From NCBI RefSeq assembly GCF_019209935.1, contig NZ_JAHUTN010000010.1, positions 62,001 to 126,000 on the forward strand: 64,000 nt of DNA, in the 5' to 3' direction. This DNA comes from Corynebacterium sp. TAE3-ERU16. Its GTDB lineage: Bacteria; Actinomycetota; Actinomycetes; Mycobacteriales; Mycobacteriaceae. Position 1 is the stretch's first letter. Every line of letters starts with the position of its first letter. A program made the translations under genes and the position numbers. Shown here piece after piece: positions 1 through 8,886 of this stretch. The notes beneath the pieces were generated by a model that was not told the origin of the DNA, ran no database searches, and saw only the letters and a program-made list of their open reading frames with translations.

Positions 1-1260
1 GGACCGAAGGTCGTGGAGGCCCTCGACGGCGTCGAGGCCGTGACCGTGAACCCGGAGGCGGCGATGGTCCGCACCGACCGGGACTTCGCGCCGGACATCA
101 TCTCCCGGGTCGAACGCATCGTCAACGACGATCTCGACGGGGAGCGCGGCTGGCAGATCGCCGTCGTCAACTCGTACGGTGCCCAGATCGACACGCTGGA
201 GACCCACGCCCCGACACCTGCGCCCGCGGTGCGGGTCAGCCTCGACACCAACGTCCAGCGTGCCGCGCAGGCGGCGGTGGATCTGCGCTCGGGGATGAAG
301 GCGGTGATGGTGGTGATGCGCCCCTCCACCGGGGAGGTGCTCGCCATCGCGCAGACCGCCGAAGCCGACCGGGACGGGTCGATCGCCCTCATGGGCCAGT
401 ATCCGCCCGGGTCGACATTCAAGATCATCACCGCCACCGCGGGCATGATGGACGAGGACCTCACCCCCGACAGCATCGTCCCCTGTCCCGGGACGATGGA
501 GATCGGACACCGCATCGTCACGAACTACAACGGCTTCTCCCTCGGATCGGTGCCGCTCGAGCGGGCGTTCGCCGCATCCTGCAACACCAGCTTCGCCGAC
601 ATCTCCTCACGCCTGAATCCCGGCGAACTCGAGCAGGTCGGCAAGCAGTTCGGGCTCGGTCTCGACTACACCATCGAGGGGTTGGGAACCGTCACCGGCT
701 CCATCCCCCACGGTGACGAGCTGGTCGACCGCACCGAGGCCGGATTCGGTCAGGGCAAGGATCTCGCCAGCCCGTTCGGGATGGCGCTGGTCGCCTCCAC
801 CGCGGCCGCGGGACGCACCCCCGTCCCGGTGCTCATCAACGGCCGGGAGACCACGGTCAGCGAGCACGTCGATCCGCCCACACCCCAGGCGATCGAGGGC
901 CTGCAACGCATGATGCGCCAGGTGGTGACCACCGGTACGGCCCGGGGCATGCAGGCCGGTGGGGCGATCCACGGCAAGACCGGTGAGGCCGAGATCGCGG
1001 ACGGTTCCCACGCCTGGTTCGCCGGTTTCCGCGACGACGACATCGCCTTCGCCACCCTCGTCGTGCTCGGCGGTGGATCGGAGACCTCCGTCGCCATCAC
1101 CGACCACTTCTTCCGGGCCCTCGACGACCCGTCACTCCTGCCCCCGAGGGATGAACCCCGCCCACCGGCGCCGGAGGAGGAGACCGCGCCCCCGGCAGCG
1201 GCCCCCGCCGCTCCCGCGCAGCCGGAGGAGACGGCGGCGGTTCCGCCGCCGTACCTTTAG
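1..1260 (+). CDS. Penicillin-binding protein, class B transpeptidase (5' end outside window)
   Basis: Peptidoglycan DD-transpeptidase that cross-links stem peptides outside the membrane. The reading frame is open from base 1, so the N-terminus (membrane anchor and, in this family, an NTF2-like domain) is missing. The 419 residues present hold all three active-site motifs: SxxK as STFK at residues 138-141, SxN as SCN at 193-195, and KTG at 326-328. The end is a Pro/Glu/Ala-rich tail of about 40 residues. In C. glutamicum a pbp gene precedes the methionine aminopeptidase gene in the same way, which supports the assignment. The family is certain; which class B paralogue it is remains less sure. 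Confidence 0.9.
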   Translation, partial: GPKVVEALDGVEAVTVNPEAAMVRTDRDFAPDIISRVERIVNDDLDGERGWQIAVVNSYGAQIDTLETHAPTPAPAVRVSLDTNVQRAAQAAVDLRSGMKAVMVVMRPSTGEVLAIAQTAEADRDGSIALMGQYPPGSTFKIITATAGMMDEDLTPDSIVPCPGTMEIGHRIVTNYNGFSLGSVPLERAFAASCNTSFADISSRLNPGELEQVGKQFGLGLDYTIEGLGTVTGSIPHGDELVDRTEAGFGQGKDLASPFGMALVASTAAAGRTPVPVLINGRETTVSEHVDPPTPQAIEGLQRMMRQVVTTGTARGMQAGGAIHGKTGEAEIADGSHAWFAGFRDDDIAFATLVVLGGGSETSVAITDHFFRALDDPSLLPPRDEPRPPAPEEETAPPAAAPAAPAQPEETAAVPPPYL

Positions 1261-1312
1261 GGACACGTCACCACCGTCGGGGAACACGCGAACACCGGAA
1301 TGTTCGGTGCAC

Positions 1313-1336
1313 CGGCACCTCGGCGTCGTGGTGCCG
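1313..1336 (+). terminator. Possible hairpin after the pbp gene
   Basis: A 7-bp stem (CGGCACC at 1313-1319 with GGTGCCG at 1330-1336) lies between the pbp stop codon and the map promoter. It has no T-run, so it is only a weak terminator candidate. Confidence 0.3.
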
Positions 1337-1347
1337 ACGGGCAGCGC

Positions 1348-1353
1348 TACGAT
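1348..1353 (+). promoter_or_regulatory. -10 box for leaderless map
   Basis: TACGAT ends 7 nt before the ATG at 1361. A transcript starting 6-7 nt after the box would begin at the start codon. No Shine-Dalgarno sequence is visible. Confidence 0.6.
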
Positions 1354-1360
1354 GGTGTTC

Positions 1361-2257
1361 ATGTCTACCGCACGCGCACGCCTGACCCCCGGAAAACAGA
1401 GCCCCGTCCGCACGGTGCCCAAGCACATCGAGCGGCCGGAGTACGTCTGGAAGGACACCGTCAGGGAGGCGTGCGGCGAGCCGCTCATCCAGACCCCGGA
1501 GACCATCGAGGCCATGCGCGAGGCCAGCCGCATCGCCGCCAACGCGCTCGCCGTCGCCGGTCAGGCCGTCGCACCCGGTGTCACCACCGACGAGCTGGAC
1601 CGGATCGCGCACGAGTACATGTGCGACCACGGCGCCTACCCCTCGACCCTCGGCTACCGCGGTTTCCCGAAGTCCTGCTGCACCTCGCTCAACGAGATCG
1701 TCTGCCACGGCATCCCGGACTCGACGGTGATCCGGGACGGCGACATCGTCAACATCGACGTCACCGCATACAAGAACGGCGTCCACGGCGACACCAACCG
1801 AACCTTCCTCGCCGGGGAGGTCAGCGAGGAACACCGTCTGCTCGTCGAGCGCACCTACACCGCCACGATGCGGGGTATCCGGGCGGCGAAGGCCGGCCGC
1901 GAGATCAACGTCATCGGCCGCGTCATCGAGTCCTACGCGAAACGCTTCGGATACTCCGTCGTCCGTGACTTCACCGGCCACGGCGTCGGCCCGACCTTCC
2001 ACAACGGTCTCGTCGTCGTGCACTACGACAACCCCGAGGACCACACAATCCTCGAGCCCGGCATGACTCTGACGGTGGAGCCGATGATCAACATCGGCGA
2101 CCTGCCCTACGACATCTGGGAAGACGGCTGGACCGTGGCCAACCGGGACGGAAAGTTCACCGCCCAGTTCGAACACACCCTGGTCATCACCGAGGACGGC
2201 CCGGAGATCCTGACCATCCCCGACGCCGAGATCGACTCCTTCGGCCACGAAAACTGA
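1361..2257 (+). CDS. map: Methionine aminopeptidase, type I
   Basis: Cytosolic metallo-aminopeptidase that removes the initiator methionine from new proteins. The 298-residue protein has the family core: HGIPD-type substrate loop, the metal-ligand segments NIDVT and DTNRTF, the GHGVG histidine segment and the final glutamates in TVEPM and QFEHT. An N-terminal extension of about 40 residues containing HIERPEY is typical of actinobacterial MapB. The ATG at 1361 is chosen because the -10-like TACGAT ends 7 nt upstream, which fits leaderless translation. An in-frame ATG at 1352 would overlap that box. cobQ begins 13 bp downstream and is probably co-transcribed. Confidence 0.95.
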   Translation: MSTARARLTPGKQSPVRTVPKHIERPEYVWKDTVREACGEPLIQTPETIEAMREASRIAANALAVAGQAVAPGVTTDELDRIAHEYMCDHGAYPSTLGYRGFPKSCCTSLNEIVCHGIPDSTVIRDGDIVNIDVTAYKNGVHGDTNRTFLAGEVSEEHRLLVERTYTATMRGIRAAKAGREINVIGRVIESYAKRFGYSVVRDFTGHGVGPTFHNGLVVVHYDNPEDHTILEPGMTLTVEPMINIGDLPYDIWEDGWTVANRDGKFTAQFEHTLVITEDGPEILTIPDAEIDSFGHEN

Positions 2258-2270
2258 TCCGGGGGCAGTC

Positions 2271-3707
2271 GTGTCCGCGGTCCTCATCGCCGGAACCACC
2301 TCCGACGCCGGTAAATCCGTCATCGTCGCGGGGATCTGCCGGGCACTGGCCCGCCGCGGTGTCTCCGTCGCGCCATTCAAGGCGCAGAACATGTCGAACA
2401 ACTCGGCCGTCTGCCCCGACGGCGGGGAGATCGGTCGCGCCCAGGCGCTGCAGGCCACGGCCTGCGGGCTGGAACCGAGCGTGGACTTCAACCCGGTCCT
2501 CCTCAAACCCGGCAGCGACCGGACGAGCCAACTCGTGGTCCGGGGCAGAGCCACCGGCTCGGTCAGCGCCCGGAACTACATCGAGCACCGGACCCACCTC
2601 AGGCAGGTCGCGGCCGAGTGCCTCGGTGATCTGCGCCGCCGATTCGACGTCGTCATCTGCGAGGGTGCGGGTTCGCCGGCGGAGATCAACCTCCGGGCAA
2701 CCGACGTCGCCAACTTCGGTCTCGCCGAGGCCTGCGACCTGCCCGTCTACATCGTCGGGGACATCGACCGTGGGGGAGTGCTCGCCCATCTCTACGGCAC
2801 CCACCAGATCGTCGACGCCGGGGACCGGGCCCGGATCCGCGGGTTCATCATCAACAAGTTCCGCGGCGACCAGTCCATCCTCGACCCGGGCCTCGTCCAA
2901 CTCGAGGAACTGACCGGGGTACCCACCGTCGGGGTACTGCCGTTCATCGAAGGGCTGTGGATCGACGCCGAGGATTCGCTCCAGTCGCCACTCGGGGCGA
3001 GCGTCGGTCCCGCCGCGCCCGCCCTGGGCACCCAGCGCCTGCGGGTCGCGGCGGTCCGGCTGCCGCGGATCTCGAACGCCACCGATGTCGAGGCACTCGC
3101 CTGCGAACCCGGGGTGAGTGTTGTCTGGTCGGCCGACGCGGACCAGATCGCCGACGCCGACCTCGTGGTCCTGCCCGGGACACGTGCCACCGTCGACGAT
3201 CTCGCCTGGCTGCGACGGACGGGGATCGCCGCGGCCGTCGCCGCGCGCGTCCGGGGGAACCTGCCGGTGCTCGGGATCTGCGGCGGATACCAGATGCTGT
3301 GCCGGAGCATCACCGACCCCGTGGAGTCCGGTTCCACCGATGCCGTCGAGGGACTCGGGGTGTTCGACACCGACATCGTGTTCCACCCGGACAAGACCCT
3401 CATCCGGCATGAGGGGGGAGCCTACGAGGTGCACCACGGGCGGGTGGTGCGCTCCACCGAACAGCCGTGGATCGGTGATGAGGGGGCGAGGCGGGGCGTC
3501 GTCTTCGGGACCCACCGGCACGGCCATCTGGAGCACGACGGGCACCGCCGTGCCTTCATCCGGGACATCGCCGCGGCCGTCGGGCGGAGCGGGTTCGTCC
3601 TCGCGACGAACACCTCCTTCCACGCCGAACGCCTCCGCCAGCTGGATCTGATCGCCGATGCGGTGGAGCAGGCCCTGGACCTGGACACCATCATCCGGCA
3701 CCGCTGA
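2271..3707 (+). CDS. cobQ: Cobyric acid synthase (CobQ/CbiP)
   Basis: Glutamine-dependent amidotransferase of the late cobalamin pathway; it amidates four side chains of adenosylcobyrinate a,c-diamide to give adenosylcobyric acid. The 478-residue protein starts with a dethiobiotin-synthetase-like P-loop domain (GTTSDAGKS near residue 8) followed by FKAQNMSNN, the CobQ hallmark. The C-terminal class I glutamine amidotransferase domain carries the nucleophile in [10 protein letters not shown]. It starts at a GTG behind a G-rich ribosome binding site, 13 bp after map. cobO, cobB and cobA lie 20-25 kb away, so the corrinoid genes are scattered rather than in one operon. Confidence 0.94.
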   Translation: MSAVLIAGTTSDAGKSVIVAGICRALARRGVSVAPFKAQNMSNNSAVCPDGGEIGRAQALQATACGLEPSVDFNPVLLKPGSDRTSQLVVRGRATGSVSARNYIEHRTHLRQVAAECLGDLRRRFDVVICEGAGSPAEINLRATDVANFGLAEACDLPVYIVGDIDRGGVLAHLYGTHQIVDAGDRARIRGFIINKFRGDQSILDPGLVQLEELTGVPTVGVLPFIEGLWIDAEDSLQSPLGASVGPAAPALGTQRLRVAAVRLPRISNATDVEALACEPGVSVVWSADADQIADADLVVLPGTRATVDDLAWLRRTGIAAAVAARVRGNLPVLGICGGYQMLCRSITDPVESGSTDAVEGLGVFDTDIVFHPDKTLIRHEGGAYEVHHGRVVRSTEQPWIGDEGARRGVVFGTHRHGHLEHDGHRRAFIRDIAAAVGRSGFVLATNTSFHAERLRQLDLIADAVEQALDLDTIIRHR

Positions 3708-4002
3708 CCCGGTGGCCCGCCACCGCTGCGCGGCGAACCCCGGGAACACAGTCACGGGAGGCGGCGGCAGGAGTCGCAGAGTGCCTGTTGATCGCCGTGG
3801 CCACCGCCGGTCCCGGTCCCTCGACACCCGTCGTCTCATCCGTCCCCGGGGTCGCGGAGGAATCCCTGCGGGAATCCACCGGTTCCGATCCGGCGTTGCG
3901 CCCCTGACTCTCCGGGGCGCGCCCCGACACGACCGGGCGGCCCGGGACCGGCGTGTACGCCGGGAGTCCGGGAACCTCCGTCCGCACCGTGGTCGACGGC
4001 GA
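3708..4002. other. Convergent intergenic region without a gene
   Basis: This stretch separates cobQ (plus) from a membrane protein gene (minus). Open frames across it have no recognisable motif and look like GC-driven noise. The only structure noted is a 7-bp hairpin at 3898-3920 (GCGCCCC with GGGGCGC), possibly part of a terminator for either gene. Confidence 0.5.
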
Positions 4003-4782
4003 TCAGCTGGATCGGCCGGACACCTCGGGGTGGGCCGGTGGATCGCGGTACGTGACACCCGCCACCACGGGCAACGCCGCGGCGACGATGTACGCCCACG
4101 CCAGCACGATGCTCGGGGCGTGGGCCGGCCACCAGGTTATCGGGGTGGCGGCGACGATCACCGCATAGGCCATCGTCGCCGCGAGGACCGCGGCCGCGAC
4201 GGTGACCGCCACGGACCTCCAGCCACGGTTGCGTGAGCCTCCGCGCCGGGCGTCCGCGAGTACCGGGACGCATCCCAGGAGCGCGAGTACCGAGGACGTG
4301 ATCACCAGCGCCCGGGTCGCGATCGTGTCCGGTCCGAGCGCGAACCAACCGGCCGCCGCCGCACCCACCACGCTGAACCCCACCCGGGGAACCCACCGCC
4401 CCGGCAACTGCCCGAGCCCACCCACCAGACAGGCGATGACAGCGGGAGGGGTGAGATACACCGTGGCCAGCGTCGTCAGCGTGAACACCTCGTCCAGGGC
4501 GGTGAACCTGCTCACCGCCACCAGAACCCCCAGCATGAGCAGTGCGACGCCACCCGCGGCGGACGACGCCCGGAACACCGTCATCCGGCCCGAGCGGTAC
4601 AGCTGCGCGAGGGCGCTCGCCGCCCCGAACGCCACCGTCGCGGCCGCCAGCCCCGCATATCCGACGTGACTCCGCGTGTAATTGACCCCCAGCGTCGCCA
4701 GCAGGAGGGCCACGGCAGCGGCGATCGAGGCCGTTGCGGCGGGCACATCACGGTGGCGCGGGGACGGTCGTTGGGGAGTCAC
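4003..4782 (-). CDS. Multi-pass membrane protein of unknown function
   Basis: I do not recognise this 259-residue protein. It is almost entirely hydrophobic, with about eight potential membrane helices separated by short Arg-rich loops, and has no catalytic motif I can name. It begins at a GTG; a -10-like TAGAAT (minus strand, 4837-4842) lies about 50 nt upstream and would give it its own promoter. It lies on the same strand as, and downstream of, the PTS genes. Continuous coding-type hydrophobicity and the placement of the reading frame support it being real. Confidence 0.65.
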   Translation of the reverse strand: MTPQRPSPRHRDVPAATASIAAAVALLLATLGVNYTRSHVGYAGLAAATVAFGAASALAQLYRSGRMTVFRASSAAGGVALLMLGVLVAVSRFTALDEVFTLTTLATVYLTPPAVIACLVGGLGQLPGRWVPRVGFSVVGAAAAGWFALGPDTIATRALVITSSVLALLGCVPVLADARRGGSRNRGWRSVAVTVAAAVLAATMAYAVIVAATPITWWPAHAPSIVLAWAYIVAAALPVVAGVTYRDPPAHPEVSGRSS

Positions 4783-4882
4783 GGTGCAGACGTGCGGCTT
4801 TCGTCATCGTCGGGTCAGCGGCGGTTGCGGCCCCTCATTCTAGCCGCGTCCCACCGCCCACGTCCGGTGCCGTGGCCTCCCG

Positions 4883-6460
4883 TCACCGCGGGGACCCGTG
4901 TCCGCTCTCCGATCGTGGTGGGGGAAGCGGGGCGCCGGCCGGCGGTGCGACCTTCGGGTAGTCGGGTGAGGGTCCCGAACCGGACGATTCCCCCTTGGAG
5001 CCACTGACGGCGGCACCCGCCGACACTGCGGCGCGCACGGGGCTCGGGTCCCACCCGGCGTCGACGACTCGGCGCTGGACGAGGATCGCGCCACCCAGGA
5101 TCGCGGCACCCGTGAGCAGGATCAGGATCGTGCCCGCGAGCACCCCGGTCTTCGCGGCGGCGCCGATCAGGATGCCGAACCAGGCGAAGTCCGCGTCGCC
5201 GAAGGTGGTGTTCTCCCCGGAGAACACACCCAGGACCTGCATGAGGAACGCCGGGCCGAGGGTGATGAACAGGCCGTTGGCGAATGCGCCGGCCACGGCA
5301 CCGCGTCGCCCGCCGGTGGCGTTGCCGTACACACCGGCCGCACCACCGGTGAAGAAGTGGGGGACCAGACCGGGCAGGATCAGCACCACCCCGAACATCG
5401 GATTGAACGCGACCTGCAGAAGCACCAGGCCGACCAACCCACCGATGAAGGAGGAGATGAAGCCGATCAGGACGGCGTTGGGTGCGTAGGGGAAGACGAT
5501 CGGGCAGTCGAGGGCCGGGACGGCTCCGGGAACGAACTTCGCGGCGATCCCCTGGAAGGCCGGGACCAGTTCACCGAGGATGGTGCGCACACCGAACAGG
5601 ATCACCGCCACGCCGACACCGAACTGCAGACCGAGGGTGAACGAGTGCATCAGGTACGCGCCCACGTCGGATGCGCCGTCCTCGAAGGCGGCGAACGCCT
5701 CGTCCCGTCCGGCCCGGATGAGGAAGACGACCGCGAGGATCACGTACATCAGCGCCATGGACAGCGCGGTGGCCACCATCGAGTCCCGGAGGAACTTCAG
5801 TCCCTCGGGCAGCCTGAGGTTCTCGGTGGAGGGGGAGAGCCTGTCCGGTCTCCGCCCGCCGACGAGGGAACCCACGCCGCCGGCGACGATGTACCCGGCG
5901 GTGCCGAAGTGCCCCATGGCGATCGAGTCATCGCCGGTGATCCGCCTGGTCCACGGATGCACGAGCGCAGGCAGGGACACCATGAGGACACCCAGCAGCA
6001 CCGCGCCCAACGGAACCGTCACACCCGCGGAGAATCCCGCCGTCGCCAGGACGATGGTGATCAGCGTCGCCATGAACAGCACATGGTGGCCGGTGAGGAA
6101 CACGTAGTGCAGGGGGGAGAATCGTGCCAGCAGCAGCGACACCGCGAACCCGAGGACCATGAGCCACGCGACCTGGGCTCCGTAGTTCTCCTGCGCGATT
6201 CCCACGATCGCCTCATTGGTCGGAACCACGCCCCGCGCGCCGGTCGCACCGGTGATCATCGTCCCCAACGGTTCCAGGGAGGCGACGACGAGGCCGGCGC
6301 CGGCGCCGATGAGGAGGAAACCGAGGGTCGCCTTGACCGCGCCGCCGATGACCTCGCCCGTCGACCTGCGCAGTGCGGCGAGACCCACCGCGGTGATGAT
6401 CCCGATGAGGAACGCCGGCACCGAGAGAATCTGGTTGACCAGGAACTCGATGACAACCAT
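4883..6460 (-). CDS. ulaA: PTS ascorbate-type permease, EIIC component (UlaA/SgaT family)
   Basis: Membrane channel subunit of a phosphotransferase system that takes up and phosphorylates L-ascorbate or a related compound. The 525-residue protein has about ten to twelve membrane helices and the family segments around GHHVLFMATL and YPxAPNAVLIGF-like residues. It is longer than usual (about 460) because of a Gly/Ser/Pro-rich tail of about 60 residues. A good ribosome binding site (AAAGGA) precedes the ATG. It follows the EIIA-EIIB gene by 31 bp, forming a two-gene operon. The substrate is inferred from the family only; no ascorbate catabolic genes are nearby. Confidence 0.88.
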   Translation of the reverse strand: MVVIEFLVNQILSVPAFLIGIITAVGLAALRRSTGEVIGGAVKATLGFLLIGAGAGLVVASLEPLGTMITGATGARGVVPTNEAIVGIAQENYGAQVAWLMVLGFAVSLLLARFSPLHYVFLTGHHVLFMATLITIVLATAGFSAGVTVPLGAVLLGVLMVSLPALVHPWTRRITGDDSIAMGHFGTAGYIVAGGVGSLVGGRRPDRLSPSTENLRLPEGLKFLRDSMVATALSMALMYVILAVVFLIRAGRDEAFAAFEDGASDVGAYLMHSFTLGLQFGVGVAVILFGVRTILGELVPAFQGIAAKFVPGAVPALDCPIVFPYAPNAVLIGFISSFIGGLVGLVLLQVAFNPMFGVVLILPGLVPHFFTGGAAGVYGNATGGRRGAVAGAFANGLFITLGPAFLMQVLGVFSGENTTFGDADFAWFGILIGAAAKTGVLAGTILILLTGAAILGGAILVQRRVVDAGWDPSPVRAAVSAGAAVSGSKGESSGSGPSPDYPKVAPPAGAPLPPPRSESGHGSPR

Positions 6461-6491
6461 GTCGGAAGTCCTTTCTGAGTGGTGGAGGTGG

Positions 6492-7313
6492 TCAGACCGC
6501 GTAGATCCCGCGGAGGGCGGCGTCGATCTCGTCGGTGGAGGTGAAATCGGAGATCACCCGCACCGGGACCCCGAGATCCCCGAGGGCCCGGGCGATCTCC
6601 CGGGAGGTGAGGATGCAGTCCGCGTCCCCGGCTCTTCCCTTCGCCGAGATCGTGTCGGTGGCCTCCACCGCCATGTACCGGGACCATCCCCACCCGTCGA
6701 GCACGTCCTCGAGGGTGTTTTTCAGGAACAGTGAAGTCCCCAGGCCGTTACCGCAGACCGTGAGGATCAGTCCCTTGCTCGGGACGGTCTCACCGCCGGC
6801 TTTCCCGGAATCGACCGCCGACGGTGCGGGTGTCTGATCCGGCGTGTCCGCTCCCGCACCGGGCCGGGTGCCGGAGAGGATACGGTGGACGTCTTCCGCG
6901 GAGTCGGCCCGCGTCACCTGATCCCGCGTACCCGCGGACCTGAGTGAGCGTGTGAGATCCTTCATCGCCGACAGGTGGGTCTCGGGATCGGTGGCCGCGA
7001 GGGCGACGACCAGTGAAACGGGATCGTTGTCCGGGTGTCCGAAGGTCACCGGCTCCTTCAGGACGATCAGGGACATGCCGGTACTGAGCACCGCTGAGGA
7101 GGGCCTCGCGTGCGCGAAGGCCAGCCCCGGTGCGATGACGATGTACGGGCCGTTGTCCCGGACCGCGGACACCATGTTCCCGGTGTGCTCCGCGGTGCAG
7201 CTCCCCGAATCCACGAGGATCTGCCCGGCCTGTCGGACAGCGGACTCCCAGTCATCGGCGGAGACTCCGACGGAGATGGTGTCCGGGGTCAGGAGATCGA
7301 TGAGTTCGGTCAT
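6492..7313 (-). CDS. PTS fused EIIA-EIIB protein, ascorbate type
   Basis: Cytosolic phosphoryl-transfer protein that passes phosphate from HPr to the sugar via the EIIC encoded downstream. Residues 1-145 form an EIIA domain of the mannitol/fructose/ascorbate type with the active-site histidine in LAFAHARP. After a linker of about 40 residues, the EIIB domain starts at about residue 180 with the catalytic cysteine in CGNGLGTSLF. In many bacteria UlaB and UlaC are separate proteins; here they are fused. A -10-like TAGAGT (minus, 7320-7325) ends 6 nt before the ATG, so the operon may be leaderless. Confidence 0.9.
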   Translation of the reverse strand: MTELIDLLTPDTISVGVSADDWESAVRQAGQILVDSGSCTAEHTGNMVSAVRDNGPYIVIAPGLAFAHARPSSAVLSTGMSLIVLKEPVTFGHPDNDPVSLVVALAATDPETHLSAMKDLTRSLRSAGTRDQVTRADSAEDVHRILSGTRPGAGADTPDQTPAPSAVDSGKAGGETVPSKGLILTVCGNGLGTSLFLKNTLEDVLDGWGWSRYMAVEATDTISAKGRAGDADCILTSREIARALGDLGVPVRVISDFTSTDEIDAALRGIYAV

Positions 7314-7319
7314 GACCGA

Positions 7320-7325
7320 ACTCTA
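7320..7325 (-). promoter_or_regulatory. Possible -10 box for leaderless PTS operon
   Basis: On the minus strand TAGAGT ends 6 nt before the ATG of the EIIA-EIIB gene. An overlapping alternative, TATCCT, lies a few bases further upstream. Confidence 0.4.
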
Positions 7326-7388
7326 GGATATGTGGCGGTGGCTACACCAGGGGTCGGGACGTGTTTCCCGTCTCCAGCTCGTGTGCTG

Positions 7389-8789
7389 TCACCGGACCCG
7401 GAGGGGCTCGGGGGACGGCTCCTCGACTCCCGGCCGCCAGAGCCAGATGAACGGCAGGACACCTGCAGCCAGCACCAGGTAGGTGGTCAGGAACCGCCAG
7501 TGCACGTCCAGACCCGCCGTGAGCGCCAGGGTGAGCGCTCCGACGGCGACCGCGATGGTCATGCCGGTGATACCCGCGACCTGGAGGGCGGAACCGATGA
7601 AGCCGGTTCGCTCCGGGGGACTCAACTCGAGGGCGTCACTGGAGATCCGGGGGTAGACGAAGCCGATGCCGAAGGCCGACAGCCCCCACCCCGCCACGGC
7701 GAACGCCCAGTGGATTCCGGACACCGCGGTGAGGGCCACGATGATCAGCCCCGGAGCCATCCCGGCGGCGGCGAGCCGGCAGACCACCGGGGTGGACAGG
7801 TGTGCCGCGTGGCGGGCCTGGATGTGCGAACCGATGAACCAGGTGACGCCACTGACGGTGAGCCCCAGGCCGGTGAGTGTCGGGCCGAGTCCGTACACTT
7901 CGGCGAGGAGGAGCGGGATGTAGATCTCCGCGGCGAGGACCATGTCCGTCAGCACCCTGGAGGAGACCAGGCGCGGCACACCGGGACGGCCACGCAACGT
8001 ACCGGCCGGCACGAGTGGACGGATGGACACCGCGATGACCGGGAGCGCGAGGACGAATCCGAGGAACGCGGCACCCAGCGCCAGCTGGGACGAGTAGTTG
8101 AGGACCCCGGCGGCGGTGGACAGGGCGAGAGCTGCGAGGAGCATGCGCGTGCTCCTCGGCGACAACGTGCCCCGGGTGACCGGCAGCCGCCGGACCGAGG
8201 GCCACAGCAGGCCCGCCGCGACGAGCAGGAGAACCAGGGTGAACAGGAAGACCGAGTGCCAGGAGAACGTCTCCGTCAGGATCCCGGCGAGTGCGGGGCC
8301 GATCAGTGACGGGATCACCCATGCCCCGGAGAAGGCGGCGAACACCGGTGCCCGGAGGCGGGCGGGGTAGACCTGTGCGATCACCGCGTAGATGGCGACT
8401 ATGACCGCTCCGATGCCGAACCCCTGGACACCGCGGGAGATCAGGAAAACGGTCATGTCCGGCGCCACGACCGACAGCGCCAACCCCACCGCCAGGGTAC
8501 CGGTCCCCGTCAGCAGGGAGAGTCTCACGCCCGCGACGTCCGTGGCGATACCGGCGGCGACCATGGCGACGATCGACACGGCGAACGGAATCGCGAACGC
8601 CAGGGAATAGGACTGCGTGTCCCCGAGGACCTCGGTGATGCGGGGCATCACCGCCGTCACCGCGGTGTTGTCGAAGGCGCAGGCCGTGATGGCCATCAGC
8701 AGACCGACGGTGGTCGCGAGATAGGTGGGGGAGAAGATGCCGCCCCCGTCCGGACGGTCTCCCGGGGTGTTGGCTGAACCGCGCTGCAT
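7389..8789 (-). CDS. MFS transporter
   Basis: Major facilitator superfamily membrane transporter of 466 residues with about 12-14 helices. Its N-terminal half has DNTAVTAVMP in the first helix, a motif typical of drug:proton antiporters. The frame is open upstream to 8957, but the ATG at 8789 is preferred: a minus-strand -10-like TAGGAT ends 8 nt upstream, and the longer form would start inside mtr with a proline-rich, non-hydrophobic leader. The substrate cannot be read from the sequence. It lies 97 bp downstream of mtr on the same strand. Confidence 0.85.
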   Translation of the reverse strand: MQRGSANTPGDRPDGGGIFSPTYLATTVGLLMAITACAFDNTAVTAVMPRITEVLGDTQSYSLAFAIPFAVSIVAMVAAGIATDVAGVRLSLLTGTGTLAVGLALSVVAPDMTVFLISRGVQGFGIGAVIVAIYAVIAQVYPARLRAPVFAAFSGAWVIPSLIGPALAGILTETFSWHSVFLFTLVLLLVAAGLLWPSVRRLPVTRGTLSPRSTRMLLAALALSTAAGVLNYSSQLALGAAFLGFVLALPVIAVSIRPLVPAGTLRGRPGVPRLVSSRVLTDMVLAAEIYIPLLLAEVYGLGPTLTGLGLTVSGVTWFIGSHIQARHAAHLSTPVVCRLAAAGMAPGLIIVALTAVSGIHWAFAVAGWGLSAFGIGFVYPRISSDALELSPPERTGFIGSALQVAGITGMTIAVAVGALTLALTAGLDVHWRFLTTYLVLAAGVLPFIWLWRPGVEEPSPEPLRVR

Positions 8790-8797
8790 AGCGGGCG

Positions 8798-8803
8798 ATC
8801 CTA
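8798..8803 (-). promoter_or_regulatory. -10 box for leaderless MFS gene
   Basis: TAGGAT on the minus strand ends 8 nt before the ATG at 8789. No ribosome binding site is present. Confidence 0.5.
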
Positions 8804-8886
8804 CCCCAGGCCGGCTGTCCGTCCCGCGACCGCCTGCGGATGGCGCGGGTCCGGTCGGTGGTGGCGGGACGACGGGGATGCGGGGG

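Noticed and set aside
2258..2270. Cobalamin riboswitch before cobQ, cobO or cobA
   Set aside because: The gap before cobQ is 13 bp, cobA appears leaderless, and no B12-box-like sequence was recognised before cobO.
2187..4058. Minus-strand open frame (623 codons) opposite cobQ
   Set aside because: Covers a certain plus-strand gene and shows no coding signature of its own.
5357..6478. Plus-strand open frame rich in Asp/Arg/His opposite the PTS EIIC gene
   Set aside because: The minus-strand protein is a clear membrane permease; this frame is its hydrophilic mirror.
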